Origin: Mycobacterium nebraskense
Lineage (GTDB): Bacteria; Actinomycetota; Actinomycetes; Mycobacteriales; Mycobacteriaceae
Length of the DNA stretch: 64,000 bases
Direction of reading: 5' to 3'
NCBI RefSeq assembly: GCF_002102255.1
Contig: NZ_LQPH01000164.1
Span: 1-64,000 of the forward strand
The notes beneath the pieces were generated by a model. The model made no database searches. It was not told the origin of the DNA and saw only the letters and a program-made list of their open reading frames with translations. The position numbers were made by a program, and so were the translations under genes. Of the stretch, positions 15,598 to 24,263 are shown one piece after another (within the stretch, counting starts at the first letter, position 1; each line of letters begins with the position of its first letter).

Positions 15598-17361
15598 TTA
15601 GAGGGTATTGAGCGCGAGTGAGACTCGGCCCCGGTCGACGTCGACCTCGACGACCATGACCGAGACGGTTTGTCCGATAGTGACTACTTCTGAGGGATGT
15701 TCGACGCGCCGTTTGCCGAGCCGTGTCTTGTGGATGAGCCCGTCGAAATCGCCGAGGTCGACGAACGCGCCGAAGTCGGTGATGTTTTTGATAGGGCCCG
15801 ACAGGGTTTGTCCCACAGCGAGTTTGCGTAGAGCGGCTTTCGTGCGTGAGCTGGTTACCGAGGACCGTTTACCGGGGGTGCGGTCCGGCGAGGCCTTTGC
15901 CGGCGCCGTGGTCGTTGCTGGTCTGGCGGCGTGGTGCGCCGGCGGGACTCTGGCGGCGCGGGTTGTGGCGCCGGGCCGTACCCCCGTGCGGTACTGGGCT
16001 GGGAGAGTGCCGACGACTTCGAGGGCATGTGCCAGGTTGTCGGTCATGTATTTCGCGTAGGCGCCGTCGGCGAGTACCTGGTCTTGGACGAGGTCGCCTT
16101 CTTCTTGGCGGTACTTGCGTGATGGGTCGCCGCGAAACGATAGCCAGTTAAAGCTCGTCTTGATGTAGAAGTCGTCGCCTACGAGGACCTTGGCGTGTGT
16201 GTCGTCGACTTTGACGATTGCCAGGCGTTGTGAGCGTTGCGCGGCGGTGTGTAGCGCGTCGATGGCGGTGGTGTCGGTTTTCCGGTTGTCACCGAATCCC
16301 CAGAAGATTGTGACGTCGACGGTGCGGGCCAGCTTTTCTACGCGGCTGACCCATTGTGCGTCAACGACGGACTGGGTGATCCACGGGCTGATGATTAGCA
16401 GCCTCCGTTGGGAATTGGTCAGCGCGTCATCGAGCCGTTTGGGGTGTTCGTAGACGCCGAGCCAGCGAATAGCGCTGCGGCTGAGCGCTTCCGGGTCAGA
16501 CTGGTCTTGGTCGACCATCGATGTCTGCAGGGCGATGACTTCGTCTCGGGTTAGCCGTTTGCCGGGGTGGCCGACGGGTTCGTGGGGTTCCTCGACGGGG
16601 GCGGCAGTCAGGCCAAGGCGCTGCACTGCGCCAATCGCTTCGAGGGCGGCGGTGTGTTCTTCGCTCCACACTCCGTCGACTTCGACACCTAGCCGCAGCG
16701 TGTTTGAGTCAATGTCTTTGTACACCAGCAGGATCGCGTCGTAGTAGTAGTTGCGGTTCTCGGTGAGCCCGCTGACGCCCAGGATCCGGAACGCGTCGCT
16801 GTTAGCTCGCAGCGCCGTTGAGACCGCGGTGATGCTGAGATCCTCCAGTTGGATCGGCATGCTGGTCGCCGGCGGCATGAGAATTCGGCCGGGGTCGGAT
16901 TTGGCTTGCGCTGAGCGCCGTAGCGACGGTTTTCGCCATTCGGTGACCCGGTTGGTGAGCCGGTCGTAGATCACCGGAATGGTCGCCGGTTTAGGGCGCC
17001 GTATGGTGGCGTTGCGGGCCGCTTCTTGGCCCAGGGCTTGCAGAGACAGTCGACGGTCGCCGCCTTCGGGTGGTTGGCGATAGTCGATGAACTCCGCGTG
17101 AAGCATGCCGGCTACGACGCTTTTGGTGTCCCCTTCATCCAGGCCGAGGAACAGCTGGAGGTCGTCGACGGTGTCGATGCCGTGCAGGATGGCCCGCAGC
17201 GCGTACTTCAGCCCGGCTTCGATCTCTTCAACCTGTTCGGCGAGTACGTCAACGGTCACGGCGGACACCGGGATTGCCGACGGTTCTGCTGCTAGCAGGA
17301 CGTGGCCGGGCAGGGCGTGGGCCCAGCGGCGCGCGGCGTCGGCGAGGATGTCGCGGCTCAC
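15598..17361 (-). CDS. PLD-family nuclease with C-terminal S1 domain (MkoB-like)
   Basis: A 587-residue protein. Residues ~1-120 look like a winged-helix/SAM-like N-terminus; ~165-255 a domain I do not recognise; ~320-440 a phospholipase-D-type nuclease domain with one HKD motif (H389-x-K391-x4-D396 in THAKVLVGDD) followed by YIKTSFNWLSFRGD; ~470-510 a Pro/Ala/Thr linker; 515-587 an S1 RNA-binding fold (GQTLSGPIKNITDFGAFVDL … GLIHKTRLG). One HKD implies dimerisation for activity. The GTG start overlaps the stop of the kinase-helicase gene (GTGA), so both are made together. A helicase-kinase plus a PLD protein is the gene content of type I Mokosh defence; the S1 domain would fit an RNA target. 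Confidence 0.75.
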   Translation of the reverse strand: MSRDILADAARRWAHALPGHVLLAAEPSAIPVSAVTVDVLAEQVEEIEAGLKYALRAILHGIDTVDDLQLFLGLDEGDTKSVVAGMLHAEFIDYRQPPEGGDRRLSLQALGQEAARNATIRRPKPATIPVIYDRLTNRVTEWRKPSLRRSAQAKSDPGRILMPPATSMPIQLEDLSITAVSTALRANSDAFRILGVSGLTENRNYYYDAILLVYKDIDSNTLRLGVEVDGVWSEEHTAALEAIGAVQRLGLTAAPVEEPHEPVGHPGKRLTRDEVIALQTSMVDQDQSDPEALSRSAIRWLGVYEHPKRLDDALTNSQRRLLIISPWITQSVVDAQWVSRVEKLARTVDVTIFWGFGDNRKTDTTAIDALHTAAQRSQRLAIVKVDDTHAKVLVGDDFYIKTSFNWLSFRGDPSRKYRQEEGDLVQDQVLADGAYAKYMTDNLAHALEVVGTLPAQYRTGVRPGATTRAARVPPAHHAARPATTTAPAKASPDRTPGKRSSVTSSRTKAALRKLAVGQTLSGPIKNITDFGAFVDLGDFDGLIHKTRLGKRRVEHPSEVVTIGQTVSVMVVEVDVDRGRVSLALNTL

Positions 17362-20300
17362 AGGTATTCCACCCTTGAGGTGTTGGCGGCGGTGATGTGG
17401 TGCAGCACCTTCTTGAGTGGGCCTTCCTTGCTGGCACAGAAGTCGGAATCGCCTACTATCCATAGCATTTCGCGGGCCCTGGATAGGGCCACGTTGAGGC
17501 GGCCTTTAAATCGTTCGGCGAGGAAGCCCAGTTCGCCGGCAGGGTTGCTGCGGGTTACTGAGAAGATGACGACGTCTGCCTCGCGTCCCTGGACGGCGTC
17601 GACCGTTTTGGCGGTGGGCTCGATGTTGGTCAGGGTAAGGCGGCGCAATGCGCGTTCAATTTCGGTGCACTGGGCCCGATAGCCGGTGAGGATCAGGACT
17701 TCCAGGGGCTGGCCATCGAGGCGCAGATAGGAGCCGCCGCTGATGTCGGTGTCGATCTGTTGGACCAGTTTCGCGACGTGGTCAGCTTCGAGTTTGTTCG
17801 ACGAGCTCGAGCTGGCGTGCCGATCTTCTTCGTGGCGGTTGCCGCGCCTGCTGGTGGAAAACCACACCAGGCGATCGGCTGGGTTGACGGTCGCCTGATC
17901 CACGACGGGGACCGGGTCATGAATGAGGGCGCCGTCGTAGAAGGTGTTGGAGATGAGTTCGCCGATGGGGACAGCCATTCGGTGCTGGGTGACCAGGCTG
18001 GTTTTGCAGGCGGCCGGAGCTTCTCCGATCAAGATGTCGAACAGCGACGCTGACAAGAACGCTTGGTCGAGGTCGAACGTCTCGACCAGGTCTTTGTGTT
18101 CGAACACCTCTTCGACCATCGGGGGCAGCTGCTTGGTGTCGCCCACCATGACCCATCTCTTGGAGCGGGTCATCGGGACCAGCAGCTCGGGTGCGGTCGC
18201 GCGCGACGCCTCGTCGATGATGCACAGGTCGAATTGCATGTCCTGGATGTGGCTGTTGGCGAGGAAGCCCATGCAGGTTCCCGCGACGACACTTTGGGTG
18301 GGTAGAAACATTGGCTCAGCGCTGTCCGGGTCGTTGAGGCTGGCCAGCCAATCACCTTGGGCGCGCATGAGTTCGCGCAGACGACGGTCGGTGCTGCGTC
18401 CCCCGAGCAGATCAGCCACCAAGGCGTGCAGTTGGGGTTCATCGACGGTGTCGCCCAGGGGGATGCCCAATTCGGTTGCCGCGGAACGGACTGCGGCGAC
18501 GGTGTCGTCGGCGCGATCGCTAGCGCGTCCGTAGTCGGCCAGTAATTCGGCGCGGTCTTCGGGTAGCTCGTCGTTGTCGAGGCGGTCGTCGTCGCCGAGT
18601 TGGCCGAGGGCTTCGGCGGCCTCGGCTTTACGCCGCAGTGTCGATGCGGCCTCCTCGGCGGTCAGCGCAAGTGAAAGATGTTCGACTTCAACGCCTTCGC
18701 GCTGGGCAAGGGTCGACATGCCCGCGCGGGCACGGTGGGCGACCTGTGCTGTCCATGCGGACACTTTGTTGGACAGCAGCATGTGTGCTGCGTCGGGGTC
18801 GACGTTGTCGTCGCGGCTGGACAACCGCACGACTGAGGTGACCCCGGAGCGGTGCAGCCGGGTGATGGCGTTGTCGATCGCCACGTGCATCTGGCTGACC
18901 AGGAGCACTTTGTCGGCGGGGCGTGCGGCCAGGTATTGGCCGATCAGTTCGCAGATGAACGACGTTTTGCCGGTGCCGGGTGGGCCCTCGACCAGAAACA
19001 GGTCGCTTGAGCCGAGCGCGGCGGCGACGGCGGCTTTCTTGTCGTCGTCGAGATCCGGTGTCCTCGGCTGGAACGCGACCGGCTGCGGGTGTGCGGCCAG
19101 CGTCGGATCTAGGACGAGGTCGCGCAGGTGTGGCCGTGCCGCGCTGCCCTCCCGCAGCGCTGCCAGGGCGCTTTTCTGCCGGCTAATGGCGGCATTGGAT
19201 GGTGTGCGGTCGCGGACTAGCAGCCCATCGGTTGGGATGTCGCCGCCGGGACGGTGGACGCGCACGGTGAGAGTTTGGCCGTCGACGTCGACGATGGTGG
19301 CGGCCACGCCGCGGCTGGTCGGTTCACTGACGGGTCGCGCGATGCGTTCTTGGTCGAGGACGGCGCCGGTCTGCGGCGTTGTTGCTTCGAGTTCGAATTC
19401 GGGGCCCGAGCGTGCTATCCGCTTGTACTGGATTGGCTCCTCGAGCCGCTTTTCCAGTTGCTGCTTGGCGTCGATCAACTTCGACCAGTTGTTGAGCCGC
19501 AGCTGTTTGAACCGGTCGCTGACCTGATCGCCGGCATCCTGAACGGCTTTTTGCAGCATTGTGTGCAGTTCGTGGGTGGCCAGCGCGGCCTGGTGCGGGT
19601 TGGCCGGGCGTGACGCGGTCCAGGTGTAATCGCGGCCGTCGAGGGTGACGGCGCTCTCGTTGCGCCGCAGAATCTCAAGCTGTTCGAAGTCTTTCGTTTC
19701 AGCCCAGATACAGAGCAGCCGCTGGGAGTTCTTGAACACCAGCGTCAACGAGATCTGGTCACCGACCAGGCGGAATTCTTCGGCGGTGAGTTCGGCGCCG
19801 CCGTCGTCGCTGTTCTTCAGCCGGGGAATTGCATAGGTTGCTGTCCCCATGCGCGCCGCGATCACCGCTTCAGCGGGTCGGCCGTCGCCGCCTTCTTCGA
19901 GGGCTCGGCGCGCTGTGGCCGACAGTTCGAACGGGATTTCTTTTCTGCGGTGCCAGCGTGCGCTTCGCTTCGTTTGGATGGTCTGTAGAGCGAGGTGGAA
20001 GACCTGCCCGTCGGCCGGTCGTCGGTTGAGGTCGGTGTGGAGGGCATCGCTTAGCAGCTGACCCACTTCTGGGGGGACGTTGGCGTTGTCCAGGGCGCGC
20101 CCGATATCGGGGTAGTCCCGCAGTTCGTGGCCGGTCACGCACTGCAGCAGCGTTGCCGCCAGTCCGTAGACGTCGAAGCGGGTGGACCCGCGTGAGGCGG
20201 CGTCGGGCGGCGCCCACGGCGGCGTGGTCATCCCGGCCACCGTGGCGTCTTTGGCGCCGGCGATCTGGTCTTTGATCTTGGACAGTGCGAAGTCGGCCAG

Positions 20301-20747
20301 CAGCGGTTGCGTGCCGTTCCATAACACGTTGGCGGGCTTGATGTCTCGGTGCAGAACCGACATCGAGTGTGAGTGCGCCAGCGCGGAGGCCAGCGGAAGC
20401 GCGATCACATCGGCGATGTCGTCCCAGCCCGGCGGCTCAGCGAACGCGGCCAGCCAGTCTTTGATGGTCTCCTCGACCCAGTCGAGCACCACGTAGTAGA
20501 ACCCGGAATCGGTGTCGGTGCCGCTGTCGAGCAGGGCAGCGATATGAGGGTGGCTGAGCTTGCGTAGCGCGCCTGTTTCGCGCTCGAAATAGATGCGGTA
20601 AATGTCGTCGGATGTCGCCGGCACGATCTTGACCGCCACCAGGCGTCCGCTCTGGTGAAGGTCGGCAGCTTGGAACAGCTCACCTTGGCCGCCCACGCGG
20701 CGGGTGTTCTCGATTTCGGCGTAGCGGCCAGCGATCACACGCCCCAC
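17358..20747 (-). CDS. Ser/Thr kinase-SF1 helicase fusion (MkoA-like)
   Basis: An 1,129-residue two-part protein. Residues ~8-260 are a protein kinase: glycine loop RRVGGQGEL (17-24), VAVK Lys40, HRDIKPANVLW (Asp135, Asn140), and DFA at 152-154 in place of DFG. Residues ~560-1,120 are an SF1 (UPF1-like, COG1112 type) helicase: Walker A GPPGTGKT (588-595), DEAS (845-848), GDTKQLPP (869-876), QHRM, DAVQGREADVVIFS and NVALSRARE. The GTG at 20747 has an AAGGGG site. This fusion followed by a PLD gene is the layout of Mokosh type I (MkoA-MkoB), an anti-phage system. A divergent XRE-type regulator starts 213 bases away. Confidence 0.8.
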   Translation of the reverse strand: MGRVIAGRYAEIENTRRVGGQGELFQAADLHQSGRLVAVKIVPATSDDIYRIYFERETGALRKLSHPHIAALLDSGTDTDSGFYYVVLDWVEETIKDWLAAFAEPPGWDDIADVIALPLASALAHSHSMSVLHRDIKPANVLWNGTQPLLADFALSKIKDQIAGAKDATVAGMTTPPWAPPDAASRGSTRFDVYGLAATLLQCVTGHELRDYPDIGRALDNANVPPEVGQLLSDALHTDLNRRPADGQVFHLALQTIQTKRSARWHRRKEIPFELSATARRALEEGGDGRPAEAVIAARMGTATYAIPRLKNSDDGGAELTAEEFRLVGDQISLTLVFKNSQRLLCIWAETKDFEQLEILRRNESAVTLDGRDYTWTASRPANPHQAALATHELHTMLQKAVQDAGDQVSDRFKQLRLNNWSKLIDAKQQLEKRLEEPIQYKRIARSGPEFELEATTPQTGAVLDQERIARPVSEPTSRGVAATIVDVDGQTLTVRVHRPGGDIPTDGLLVRDRTPSNAAISRQKSALAALREGSAARPHLRDLVLDPTLAAHPQPVAFQPRTPDLDDDKKAAVAAALGSSDLFLVEGPPGTGKTSFICELIGQYLAARPADKVLLVSQMHVAIDNAITRLHRSGVTSVVRLSSRDDNVDPDAAHMLLSNKVSAWTAQVAHRARAGMSTLAQREGVEVEHLSLALTAEEAASTLRRKAEAAEALGQLGDDDRLDNDELPEDRAELLADYGRASDRADDTVAAVRSAATELGIPLGDTVDEPQLHALVADLLGGRSTDRRLRELMRAQGDWLASLNDPDSAEPMFLPTQSVVAGTCMGFLANSHIQDMQFDLCIIDEASRATAPELLVPMTRSKRWVMVGDTKQLPPMVEEVFEHKDLVETFDLDQAFLSASLFDILIGEAPAACKTSLVTQHRMAVPIGELISNTFYDGALIHDPVPVVDQATVNPADRLVWFSTSRRGNRHEEDRHASSSSSNKLEADHVAKLVQQIDTDISGGSYLRLDGQPLEVLILTGYRAQCTEIERALRRLTLTNIEPTAKTVDAVQGREADVVIFSVTRSNPAGELGFLAERFKGRLNVALSRAREMLWIVGDSDFCASKEGPLKKVLHHITAANTSRVEYL

Positions 20748-20894
20748 ACATATCCCCTTCCCGACCGTGGCCGTTCAGACGACGATACGCACTGCGGACG
20801 ACACATTCGGCGTCGGTTCGCACGTGGCCCGCCCGGCGGCAGTCTGCGGGCTGGAGTAACGATATGTAAGCCATCGCCTTGCGTAAATGACTAC

Positions 20895-20930
20895 TGTACC
20901 ATTCCATAATTGTAAGCTATAATTTGACGC
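20895..20930 (+). promoter_or_regulatory. Candidate divergent promoter of the Mokosh-like locus
   Basis: The 213-base gap between the two divergent genes is AT-rich for this window. On the plus strand TATAAT at 20918-20923 is a perfect -10 hexamer, 38 bases before the regulator ATG; a poor -35 (TGTACC, about 20895) lies 17 bases upstream. On the minus strand TACAAT (20914-20909) is a good -10 for the kinase-helicase gene. Overlapping back-to-back promoters would let the regulator control both. Confidence 0.4.
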
Positions 20931-20960
20931 TGGTATGGATGCTGCCTCACACTGGGACTC

Positions 20961-22118
20961 ATGGCAACGAGACCTGCCAGCCGCCTGGGCCAGCTGATCG
21001 AGGACTACAAACGTGTACACAGCGCCAGCGACACCGGCTTGGCCGACCGGATCGGTATCACCCGTCAGACGCTGGTCCAATGGCGCAACGGCGAATTGCG
21101 CACGCTGCCAACGCAGGCCAACCTGCGGTCGGCCGCCACTCAGCTCGGTTGTCCCTACCGCACAGTGCTCGACGCGGCGTTGTACGACACCGGTTACCTC
21201 ACTCCCCCGCTCGCATTGGAGCCGCGTGCGTATGCGGATGTGTTCGCCGAGGCCGTCGCGATCCTCACAGAGGCGACCCGCCTCACGAATCAGCGTGTCC
21301 GGCGGACCGCCACCGGCGGGTGGGAGCCCGACCCGGATGCGCCGCCGGATCGGATCGACTGGGCCGCGTTCGTCACCGAAGCCTTGGCCGGGGCAACCGC
21401 CAACGCCGGCGGCATCGACAACGTCTTGGCCGGCCGCCCTGGGTCCTGGGAAGCCGCCGTCGTTCGCGACGTCTTGAACGCTGCTGTCGGCCAGGACGAG
21501 TGGGACCTATGGCGCTACCGCACCGAGCCCGTCGACATCATCCTCAAACCCGAACAAATCCTCTATGACGTAGGCGACCTGGAGCACATGGCTGCCTACG
21601 ACGATGCCGAACAGGAACTCTCGCGCCGCGAGGAAGAGATTTCGCGGTCAGTGCCGATCAAGCCGGGAGGGTTGGACTGGGTCAACGATCCCGTGCAGGT
21701 CGCGGAGTTTCACGCCGCCATACGGGCCGAAGCTGAAAACCCCACTCCCCCAACCCCGGAAGAACAGGCGATCGACGACGCGCTGGCCGCTGTACAGGCA
21801 CTCAGGGACCGCCTCCAAGCTCAACAGCGGGCCGAGCTCGCCGACTACGGCCAGGCGCTGGTCGCCGCCGTCACCGAGCACCTGGCCGACCTCAATCTGC
21901 CTGTCCCCGTTTCGGTTACGGTCGACCTCGACGCCCAGCTCGACGCCTTGCACGGCGGCGGCACCCCTGTAATCGGGGAGGTAACCGGCGCCATCGACGT
22001 GGCGATCGCCGACGCCATCATGACCACACCCACTCCTAGCGCCTTGCCTGGCACGCCGCTTGAACGCGCCGAAGCCGCACTTTCCCGCGACCAGGACGCC
22101 CCCCGCAATCCCGAATAG
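20961..22118 (+). CDS. XRE-type helix-turn-helix regulator
   Basis: A 385-residue protein. Its N-terminus (RLGQLIEDYKRVHSASDTGL, ADRIGITRQTLVQWRNGELR) is an XRE/Cro-like HTH domain, followed by a second short helical part (SAATQLGCPYRTVLDAALYD). The rest is mostly helical, Asp/Glu/Ala-rich, with a coiled-coil-like stretch near 260-300 (IDDALAAVQALRDRLQAQQR). It is divergent from the kinase-helicase gene and may repress or activate it. Its large C-terminal part is unusual for a simple repressor and could sense a ligand or bind DNA as a nucleoid-type protein. The ATG at 20961 is the obvious start. Confidence 0.65.
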   Translation: MATRPASRLGQLIEDYKRVHSASDTGLADRIGITRQTLVQWRNGELRTLPTQANLRSAATQLGCPYRTVLDAALYDTGYLTPPLALEPRAYADVFAEAVAILTEATRLTNQRVRRTATGGWEPDPDAPPDRIDWAAFVTEALAGATANAGGIDNVLAGRPGSWEAAVVRDVLNAAVGQDEWDLWRYRTEPVDIILKPEQILYDVGDLEHMAAYDDAEQELSRREEEISRSVPIKPGGLDWVNDPVQVAEFHAAIRAEAENPTPPTPEEQAIDDALAAVQALRDRLQAQQRAELADYGQALVAAVTEHLADLNLPVPVSVTVDLDAQLDALHGGGTPVIGEVTGAIDVAIADAIMTTPTPSALPGTPLERAEAALSRDQDAPRNPE

Positions 22119-22175
22119 GTGTCGTACCCGCGAGACAGAATAGACGCGATGCCGACCCCCAGCGAGGAGAATCTG

Positions 22176-22499
22176 ATGGCGAACACTTCAGTCACGACGA
22201 CCATCACCGCGGTCCCCTGTGGCCGTGATCGGCATGGCAACCCGCTTGCGCCTCGCCGCTATGTCGTCGATGCCCGTCGTGAGGACTGGGGCGACGGCCG
22301 CACGAGGGTGTTCGAGCGTCGCCCGGACTTGGAAGTTGGCGACGGAACGCTGCGGTTCGCGCCGGTCGTCGTCCGAACGGACGGCATTCGCGAGTATCGC
22401 GAACCTCACCCGACCGAACGCGATGTTGCCGCAGCCTGCGCGGTTTGTCGTGGGACAGCTAAAGGGGTCGAACGAGGTGACCGGCATCGAATGGCATGA
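22176..22499 (+). CDS. Hypothetical protein
   Basis: A 107-residue protein with no recognised domain. I chose the ATG at 22176 because a GAGGAG site lies six bases before it; the frame is open back to 22119. Visible traits: a Thr-rich start (ANTSVTTTITAVPC), a middle rich in Arg and Asp (RRYVVDARREDWGDGRTRVF), and a C-terminal CAVCRG Cys pair that could bind metal. It overlaps the start of the next gene by 23 bases in another frame, so the two are probably co-expressed. Confidence 0.5.
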   Translation: MANTSVTTTITAVPCGRDRHGNPLAPRRYVVDARREDWGDGRTRVFERRPDLEVGDGTLRFAPVVVRTDGIREYREPHPTERDVAAACAVCRGTAKGVERGDRHRMA

Positions 22500-23556
22500 C
22501 AGTGGCTACTTTCGCTTCAGCACAGCCGCGATCTGCGCGAAGGGGGTCGCAGGCGACGTTGCGGCGTTGGCTGAATTTGCCAGGCGTGCAGGGGCTTTGA
22601 CCACATCGCGCGTCGTCTATGAGGCCAGCGACGCTTTCGGCGACATCGGATACGACCCGGAGGTGTGGTCACTGGCGCGCCACTGCTTCGAGGACGACTT
22701 CGAGCGCAAGCGCGGGGACAAATCGGCGCTGTCACAACTGAGGCTTGCCGCAGAGAGCCTGCCAACTGATCGGAAAGCGCTGGTCCAGCTGGCCAAGGCC
22801 AGGGCCGCCGTGCTGAATGAGGTTGCACCGTTGGTCCCGTCACCGCGGGTGTTCGATACGCATACCGCCGGTGTGATCGTCGCGGAGCGGCGCGCGATGC
22901 GCGGCTTCGCCGCATGGGTTGACTGGGTTTCGCCTGAAAAGGTTGTCGCGACGTCGGCGCGGGCCTGGAACGACATCGACCGCACTCCCCCGCGATCCAG
23001 CGTGGTCGACATCGCCGCAGCCCTGGGCACATCGGAGCTTGGCCAGTGGGTCGAGCAGATGTCACCTGAGGTTGATCCAGTCGTCGCGTTTCGGGTGGAG
23101 GGGCCGGCCGGCCCGATCTATGAGGTGGGCACTGGAACGCACCGGGCGCACGCTGCACGGGTGTTCGGCCTTCCGTGCTTGCTTGCATTGGTCAAGCCGG
23201 CGGGGCTGCCGGTGGCGGTGCGTCCGGCGGATCGGGAGGTATCGGCAGTATGGGCAGGGTTGCTCGACCGCGGACTTGTACAGGCCGCAGTGTCGGACGA
23301 TAACTGGTGGTACGTCGGGTCAGTCGTCGGAGAATGGATGCTGGCGGCGCCGTCGGTGGCCACGCAGGTGAACAGTGCGTACGAGCGGGTTTACCCCGGT
23401 GCGCTATCTGAAGCGACCGGGTTGACGGTCGCGGAACTGACGCATCCTCAGCTGTGGAGGCGTGCCCTGGGCGGCCGACGCGGATGGTGGGGGCGCCCCG
23501 CGGTCTCGGGCACGCAAGGTAGCGCCGGATCGGCGGCCGGTGGTGGTATCGGGTAA
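22477..23556 (+). CDS. Hypothetical protein with ParB-like HR motif
   Basis: A 359-residue protein of unknown function. The GTG at 22477 is preceded by AAAGGGG at nine bases; the frame stays open upstream only as a shadow of the preceding gene. The region around residues 200-250 (IYEVGTGTHRAHAARVFGLP, CLLALVKPAG) resembles the G-x-HR-x-x-A pattern of ParB/Srx nuclease-like folds. The remainder is alpha-helical with conserved-looking Trp residues. The C-terminus is Gly/Arg-rich. It lies between the Mokosh regulator and small plasmid genes; a role in plasmid maintenance or defence is possible but not shown. Confidence 0.5.
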   Translation: MTGIEWHDSGYFRFSTAAICAKGVAGDVAALAEFARRAGALTTSRVVYEASDAFGDIGYDPEVWSLARHCFEDDFERKRGDKSALSQLRLAAESLPTDRKALVQLAKARAAVLNEVAPLVPSPRVFDTHTAGVIVAERRAMRGFAAWVDWVSPEKVVATSARAWNDIDRTPPRSSVVDIAAALGTSELGQWVEQMSPEVDPVVAFRVEGPAGPIYEVGTGTHRAHAARVFGLPCLLALVKPAGLPVAVRPADREVSAVWAGLLDRGLVQAAVSDDNWWYVGSVVGEWMLAAPSVATQVNSAYERVYPGALSEATGLTVAELTHPQLWRRALGGRRGWWGRPAVSGTQGSAGSAAGGGIG

Positions 23557-23684
23557 CACGACAAAGGAATTCGACGGCGATTCCTGGCGGGTCTCTGTCT
23601 GTTTCTGTTGTCTGTCTGTCCGTCCGTCCCCCCCAAGACGGCGGTCGCACGGTCAAGAACTTCGCGATTGGCGACGACGACGCC

Positions 23685-23813
23685 GTGACAGACCGGGCGA
23701 CGGCGCTCGGAAAAATGCTGGGGATATCTCCTGGCGCGGCGCAAGACTTCGCACAAGAGGTCGCCGAGGCCACTCGTATCGAGCGACAGGTGCTACTTAC
23801 AGGGCGTCGATGA
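23685..23813 (+). CDS. Possible small ORF (42 aa)
   Basis: From a GTG at 23685 a short frame reads TDRATALGKMLGISPGAAQD, FAQEVAEATRIERQVLLTGR. Composition (Ala, Glu, Gln, hydrophobic heptad-like spacing) looks coding rather than random, and the frame remains open upstream through a repetitive TCTG/TCCG tract (23591-23634) with no ATG. It overlaps tail-to-tail with the convergent ribbon-helix-helix gene. It could be the 3' end of a longer gene whose start is obscured. Low confidence. Confidence 0.25.
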   Translation: MTDRATALGKMLGISPGAAQDFAQEVAEATRIERQVLLTGRR

Positions 23814-24003
23814 GCGCCTGGCGGGTCGCCTCGTCATTGGCAGCCAGCTCGACCAAGGCGCGCATGATGTCGGCCTTGGTCAATGTGCGTCTGCGGGTTT
23901 CGCGTCGCAGCCGGTAGAGGAGTTCGTCCCATTGGGTGACCTCGTCCCCGACAAGCCGGATGGACCAGTTCACGCGATCAATGTCGTCATCCGGTGCGGG
24001 CAC
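23797..24003 (-). CDS. Small ribbon-helix-helix-like plasmid protein
   Basis: A 68-residue protein: a short beta-strand-like start (DDDIDRVNWSIRLVGDEVTQ), a helix (WDELLYRLRRETRRR) and a second helical part (LTKADIMRALVELAANDEAT, RQALIDAL). The order strand-helix-helix fits a ribbon-helix-helix DNA-binding protein (ParG/CopG/Arc class). The ATG is at 24003, and a perfect 13-base inverted repeat lies 22-57 bases upstream, which is likely its operator. It may control copy number, partition, or the neighbouring small genes. Confidence 0.6.
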   Translation of the reverse strand: MPAPDDDIDRVNWSIRLVGDEVTQWDELLYRLRRETRRRTLTKADIMRALVELAANDEATRQALIDAL

Positions 24004-24024
24004 GAACCTGATTCTAAGCCCAAT

Positions 24025-24060
24025 CCTTTATGCGCGCAAACATGCTGGCGCGCATAAAGG
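24025..24060. repeat. Perfect 13-base inverted repeat (operator candidate)
   Basis: CCTTTATGCGCGC (24025-24037) and GCGCGCATAAAGG (24048-24060) are exact reverse complements around a 10-base spacer (AAACATGCTG). A partial copy (ATGCGCG) follows at 24062-24068. It sits in the promoter region of the minus-strand ribbon-helix-helix gene that starts at 24003. Confidence 0.7.
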
Positions 24061-24263
24061 CATGCGCGTATTCTTGTATGGCGAGGCGTGGCCTGGCCGT
24101 GAAAAGGCGCGGCAGGGTCGCTACTACGGGAGACAATGGCTCGGATGGGCGAGGAGGGCGTCTAGGTGTCATCACCACGCATCACCAGCCGGCCAGCGAT
24201 CGTGGCCGACTTCGCCGGCATCGACAGCCTGCAACAGCGACCAGCGTCTAGAGGAGAGGCAAC

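Noticed and set aside
22119..22175. Longer start for the 107-residue hypothetical gene
   Set aside because: The ATG at 22176 has a much better ribosome binding site (GAGGAG).
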